Assembly (NCBI GenBank): GCA_001643675.2
Contig: LSRY02000024.1
Span: 181,001 to 245,000 of the forward strand
Source: Monocercomonoides exilis
Lineage: Eukaryota; Preaxostyla; Oxymonadida; Polymastigidae
Reading direction: 5' to 3'
Length of the DNA: 64,000 nt
The notes under the pieces: model-generated
Told to the model about the DNA's origin: nothing
What the model saw: the letters and a program-made list of their open reading frames with translations, nothing else
Databases searched by the model: none
Translations under genes and position numbers: made by a program
Shown here: positions 59,501 through 64,000 of the stretch, piece after piece
Layout of the letters: each line of letters starts with the position of its first letter
How positions within the stretch are numbered: the stretch's first letter is position 1

Positions 59501-60186
59501 GACTTTATAATCTCTTGTCGCAAATCGCTGAACATTTCTTGAGTAGATAAAAAATAATTCATATGAGGGTATTCAGGAAATGCTTCTATTATATGAATTC
59601 TTTCGTTTCTCTTTTTTATTTCCTCTTCATGTTCTTTCTCCATTTTTTGAATTGAATAATCTTTCAATTGAAACCCTTGAGTTGCATGAATCTCTTTCAT
59701 TTCATCAAAATGTTCGTCTCTTTTTGCTTTCTTTGTAGCATTCACTTTTGTCGTGGCATCTGTGGTCAATGAATGAATTTTGTTTTTTGGAGAAATAAGA
59801 ATATCTGATTTGAGCGAAAAATCAAAACTCCTTTGTTTTCAATATTAATATAAAATTTAGAAAAAAGGTTAAAAACCATATCATACTGTCTTAATTGGGT
59901 CTCGTAATCTTTGTTCATCAATGTGACATTTGGAGAAGATATGCTTCCTGAAGGATAAATTGAAATAGGCTTGTAAGTAAATTGAAAAGGCGAATCATAG
60001 CCTATTTCTTGGGAACAATAATTAGATGTGGAAGTTCTACCTAAACTACTTAATCCGTAACTTGTGCTTCCAAAAATCTGCAGAAATATAAGATATTTAA
60101 AAGTTTTGAAGTGAAAAAATAAAATAAGAAGAAATAAAAAAATAACATCGACAAATTTTCGTTCAATATCATACGTAATTAGACAT
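56527..60186 (-). CDS. Large low-complexity protein, 1168 aa, 3 exons
   Basis: Seen: exon 1 is 12 nt (60175-60186, MSNY), intron 60078-60174 (gtatga...ctgcag, 97 nt, phase 0), exon 2 59887-60077, intron 59831-59886 (gtatga...caaag, 56 nt, phase 2), exon 3 56527-59830. All phases agree. Unique segments: IFGSTSYGLSSLGRTSTSN, SFDFSLKSDILISPKN, the region around EAFPEYPHMNYFLSTQEMFS, AFKRLFGVWVRKEWVEDEFE, MRHLTIEELETTLRDSSNLG, and a basic C-terminal domain with KFLWVFDKIGPNMKKQMKSW. Between them lie long Glu/Lys and Ser/Pro runs (for example 56.9-57.8 and 57.9-59.0 kb). I do not recognise a family. It is transcribed away from the coiled-coil gene across a 220-bp gap. Confidence 0.75.
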
Positions 60187-60406
60187 AGTATTTTTTGAAT
60201 GATTGTCTTTTCTTTAAAGGAAATATGCCTCATGAATATTTGTTGTGTTATTAATTATGGATATGTTTGATTGTTTATTATTAAGTATAAGATCAAGAGT
60301 TTTAAACTTCAAATTTGGAGGTGTGCGCATCAATGCATAAAATTAAAGCAAAATTTATTATTATCAAGATATTTGTAAGCATTTTTAATTGCAGTATTTT
60401 GCGTTG
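60187..60406. promoter_or_regulatory. Divergent intergenic region, 220 bp
   Basis: The start codons of the 1168-residue gene (-, 60186) and the coiled-coil gene (+, 60407) lie head to head with only this AT-rich segment between them, so it must contain both promoters and 5' leaders unless an upstream non-coding exon exists. GCAG at 60391-60394 could be an acceptor of such a leader. No TATA or initiator element is claimed. Confidence 0.45.
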
Positions 60407-63400
60407 ATGTCTTCAAAATTAATGAATCGTTCAAAATTAAGTTCTTCTCTCCGTTCGACAAAGTCGACACCGAGAAAAACGAAAAAAGGAAAAGTTTGCA
60501 CAATCACAATAATTTCATTCATTTTCACTTGCTTTATGTTTGTATCTTTTTATATAGGATAAAAAAAGAATCGACTCATTGGAGGAGGCCATTGCAAACA
60601 TGTCAAAAGCGTTTACTCAACAACTTGAAGAATTCAAAGCTCAAGTTTCTTTTTGGCAAAATGTATGCAAATCATTTTTTTCCTTATGAAGATATTGTTC
60701 ACACGATTGCACATTCAAATTTTAGGAAAAGGAGAAGCAAATAACTCAAATATTGGCATCAAATACGCAGATAATTCAGTTAAAATCCCAGCTATTTTTG
60801 TTGGATGAGATTCCTAGATTTGAAACACATCTTTTAGAACGCTCTCGAGATCTGGCTCAAGATGCTGCAAAGCAAGTTAGGCATCAATGCCTTCAGTCAT
60901 CAAAAGCGTTAGCAAGTGACATAGCAAATTTGAATCTGATTCTTCAACAGCAAAAAGTTGAATGCTCTGCTTCGTCATCAGCGCTGGCAAAGCGCATGGA
61001 TGATTTGCACGAACAGAATGCGTTATCAACATCCAAAGAAGAGGAGCGCTTGAGCGAAGTTGAAGCCAACGTGAATGACAGGATCCAATCTGTTCAGCGA
61101 GGTCTTTTTGCTGCAAAAGAAGAATTGGTCTCTTTGCGCTCGATGGTGGAAGAGTACACCTCAGGAACAGTCACCTCTTCCCTGTCTGATGCAGCAAGAA
61201 CTCATCAATTGGAGAACGAAAGAAGCGAAAAGGGAGCAACATCACAAGCAGCTGGAGACAACTCGTCGAATGCTGCTGTTCCAGTGTCAATTCAGAGAAA
61301 GATCAAAGAGTATGTCGGAGCAGCTGTTGAAGACGAGCGAGTGGCGAGAGAGAATCAAGTGAGGAAAGTGGAAAGCGTTTTGCTAGCGAACCAGCTGGAG
61401 AATCTGAAGGATATGAAAATGGAGATCAAGAAAGAGGCATCACGGGAAGCAGAGGCAGCAGTGCTGAACGAAATACGGCGTCTGGAAGATGACATCAGCG
61501 GAGGAAAAAGAGAGAGAAGAAGAGAGAGAAATGGGCAGACACGGAAAGAAAGAGACAGAGAAACAGGAGCAGATTCAGCAGAAGACGAGTTTGAGGCGAA
61601 AATGAGCCGAAGGACGGCGATAGAGGCGCGTCTGTCTGTTGTTGAGAGAGGGCTTGAGCGTGTGGGAATGGATGTGGATCGGCTGGAGGAGAAGGAAAGA
61701 GCGAGAGAAAGAGAAAAAGCAGAGGAGATAGACAATGAGAGAGAAAGAGATAGAGAAAGGGAGAGTAGGATGAGCAAAATGATGAATGAGAAGCTGGTTA
61801 TCGTGGAAGGGAGAATGGAGGAGAAGTTGATCGACTTGGAGAAGAAGATTGAGCGGCAGGGCAGAACAAACAGCACGGCCGCAACTTCACTTTCAACAAA
61901 TTCGTGCCAGAAAACACTTCAGCTGCCATTTTCTTCATCATCATCATCTTCTTCTTCTTCTACCTTCACTTCATTGAATGAGCAGATGAATGAAATTGGA
62001 AGCAAACAGCTGTCGATGCAAAGGCAGCTGGACGACGTGGAGAAGAGGGTTAGCCGTGTGGAAGAGGAAACTGCTCAATTAAAAGCAGAAAAAAGCAGAC
62101 ACAGAACAGAAAGGACGAATGAGAAAGAGAGAGAAAGAGAGAAAGAGAAGGAACGGGGAAAAGAGAGAGAAAGGGGATATGAGCGTGAAGATGAGAAAGA
62201 AGGGAAAAGAAAAATGAGAAAGGAGACGGAAGAAGAAGTTTTGGGGAAGAACGCTTCGAAAGAAACAAGACAGCATAGACACAAACATAAAGCAGCATCT
62301 TCAGAATCAGAAGACGAAGAACGAAACAGAAAACAAAGGCAATCGAAGAGAAGAGAAGGGGAGGAAGCTAAAGGAGAAGAAAAGCCACAAAAGGAAAATG
62401 ATAATCGAGAAATTGCAACTGTTTCAGAAAGAAAGGTTCAACAACCTTCAAGTTCATCATCATCTTCTTCTTCGTTTTCTTCTCGTTCTTCATCTCCAAA
62501 TCCGTTCTCAGCAAAACCTTTGTCTTCTGTTACCGCAACATATCGTCCTTCTTCTTCTTCTTCTCTTCCATCATCATCATCATCTTCTTCTTCAAATCCT
62601 TCTTCATTGAGTAATCCTTTCAGACCAATGAATTCTTCTTCTTCTTCTTCTCTTCACTTTTTCGATCCTCCGATGAGAGCATCAATTGCTCGTTCTCTTT
62701 TTGATTCTTCTTCTTCATCTTCTTCGTCTTCTTCTTCAGCCACTTCGCCTTCTTCTTCATCCTTTACATCGTCTGCTCAGATTTCTTCACAAAATCAACA
62801 GCCTTCGTCTTCTTCTTCATCTTCTAATTCATCTGGAAGCTCATCTTCTTTTGTTCCTTCGCCGCCTCATTTCAACATGTTTCTGCCTCCTTCTCCTTCT
62901 TCTTTTGCTTCTTCTGCACAAAATTCAGCTTCTTCTTCTTCAGCGTCTTCTTCTGATAACACATCAATTTCAAATAAATATCCAACTTCATCATCATCAT
63001 CATCATCATTTCCTTCTTCTTCTTCTTTCTCTTCCAATCAAACTTCATCCCAACAATCTTCAACTGCTTCTGATCAGCGTTCATCTACCAATCAGTCTGC
63101 TGCTTCATCTTTTTCTGCTTTGAGGTCGAAAAAGGGGCAAAGTCCAGGGAGAAGAAGAGGAGGTTCACAGAGCCCGTCTCTTGGTGTGATTGGAATAAAA
63201 AGAAATTGATCGTTCATTTATTTCTATTTTATTTTATTTATTTCAAAACAAATTTGTTGAATTGTCTTTTTTATTCTTTTTATTGTATTTGAAATATATT
63301 TAATTTATCAATTTTTCTTTTTATTTTCGAAAAATTCGAATTTGAAACCAAATTTCAGAACCATTTCCTTCCAATCCAAGCGGTCCCATGCATTATGCCT

Positions 63401-63552
63401 CGAGCTACGGAGCAAAATCGTTGAGTTCACGAGAAAGGACAAGGAAAGAAGAGAATTCGGAAGAAGAGGACGAAGACGATGAAGTTGAATCAAGTGATTA
63501 TGATGATGGAAGTGAGAGTGAAAGTGGAAGTTATGATGATACAGACAATTAA
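60407..63552 (+). CDS. Coiled-coil, serine-rich protein (4 exons, ~946 aa)
   Basis: Seen: exon 1 60407-60493 (MSSKLMNRSKLSSSLRSTKS), intron 60494-60557 (gtttgc...tatag), exon 2 60558-60662, intron 60663-60725 (gtatgc...tttag), exon 3 60726-63183. Then a phase-1 gtgtga donor at 63184 can join the acceptor tttcag at 63358 to a 194-nt acidic terminal exon (63359-63552, ends EESSD...GSYDDTDN). If that intron is not used the protein stops at 63209 (891 aa). The N-terminal ~500 residues are coiled coil (heptads, Glu/Arg/Lys, few Pro) with a break at EYTSGTVTSS. The remainder is Ser-rich with Pro/Phe (SSSNPFSAKPLSS). I see no motor, kinase or membrane motif. Inferred: a cytoskeletal or scaffold role. 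The gtgtg-type donor is also used in copy A, which supports the last joint. Confidence 0.75.
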
Positions 63553-64000
63553 AAAATGGAATTTTTGGGAAAAAAATAAATAAATAAAAAACAGAATAGA
63601 AATTATATCGTGAGAAAATCAGAATTTTTCGCATTTTTCGATATGTTTTTTTTTTCACCTCAATCGAATAAAAGTTTTTATTTTTTTAATCTTTAAGGAA
63701 GATCTATTTGTTTAAAGCAGAATCAAGCATTGTCAACATTTTAAGATTTAATTTTTTCACTGTTAAGAGAATTATATGACTTTGAGAATACCCTTTTGCT
63801 TGTGAATAATAGATTTTTTGATTTGAAAAAATCAAAACAAACAAAAAACCCTTTTTGTAATTCATCATTTCATTATCACATTTTTTCCTTGAATTTCCTT
63901 GAAAAACTTTTTTTCTCAGAATGTGATATTGGTTTATATAAAATTTTTAAACTAACTTTCAATTTTTTTCAAAGATCACTCTGACCGTATTAATATTTTT
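63553..64000. other. Intergenic, AT-rich, no gene seen
   Basis: The 3' flank of the coiled-coil gene; stop-dense, no domain or repeat recognised. Confidence 0.5.

Noticed and set aside
62050-63123. Leu/His/Phe-rich frames within the coiled-coil gene
   Set aside because: Shadows of AGA/GAA and TCT/TCA repeats in the real frame.

Overview
The window reads as AT-rich nuclear DNA of a flagellate protist, most likely an oxymonad close to Monocercomonoides. Three observations point there. The first gene joins a beta-helix-type surface ectodomain, one membrane helix and a degenerate kinase-like tail, a combination I remember as typical of oxymonads. Genes carry many short GT-AG introns (about 33-97 nt). 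TAA, TAG and TGA all end reading frames at conserved positions, so the code is standard, unlike the oxymonad Streblomastix. The genus is inference; no search was run.

Layout: 0-2.3 kb is the 3' part of the surface protein/pseudokinase gene. 5.9-53 kb is a gene-poor, repeat-rich tract. It holds six copies (A-F) of one uncharacterised, intron-bearing, predicted all-helical protein family: B, C and D look usable, A, E and F are broken. It also holds three decayed fragments of surface-protein genes (11-12.9, 15.9-17 and 24.1-24.5 kb). A 2.8-kb pogo-like DNA transposon with terminal inverted repeats (24.5-27.3 kb) has a MITE nested inside it. A decayed ABCC-type ABC transporter locus with large low-complexity stretches fills 27.8-34.6 kb. 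A 6.0-kb DIRS-like tyrosine-recombinase retrotransposon (38.3-44.3 kb) has terminal inverted repeats and the internal complementary region. Three unrelated foldback elements lie at 45.2-50.5 kb, and several small dispersed repeat families occur throughout. Copies C and D sit in a 2.2-kb inverted duplication.

55.3-63.6 kb is a compact block of apparently intact genes: a LYAR-type zinc-finger protein (+), a 1168-residue low-complexity protein (-), and a coiled-coil/serine-rich protein (+) fired divergently from the latter across a 220-bp gap. Their exon structures were worked out from splice sites and reading phase. Several first exons are only 12-37 nt long.

No tRNA, rRNA or CRISPR was recognised. 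Functions of the six-copy family, the 1168-residue protein and the coiled-coil protein are unknown. Family names rest on motif recognition alone.
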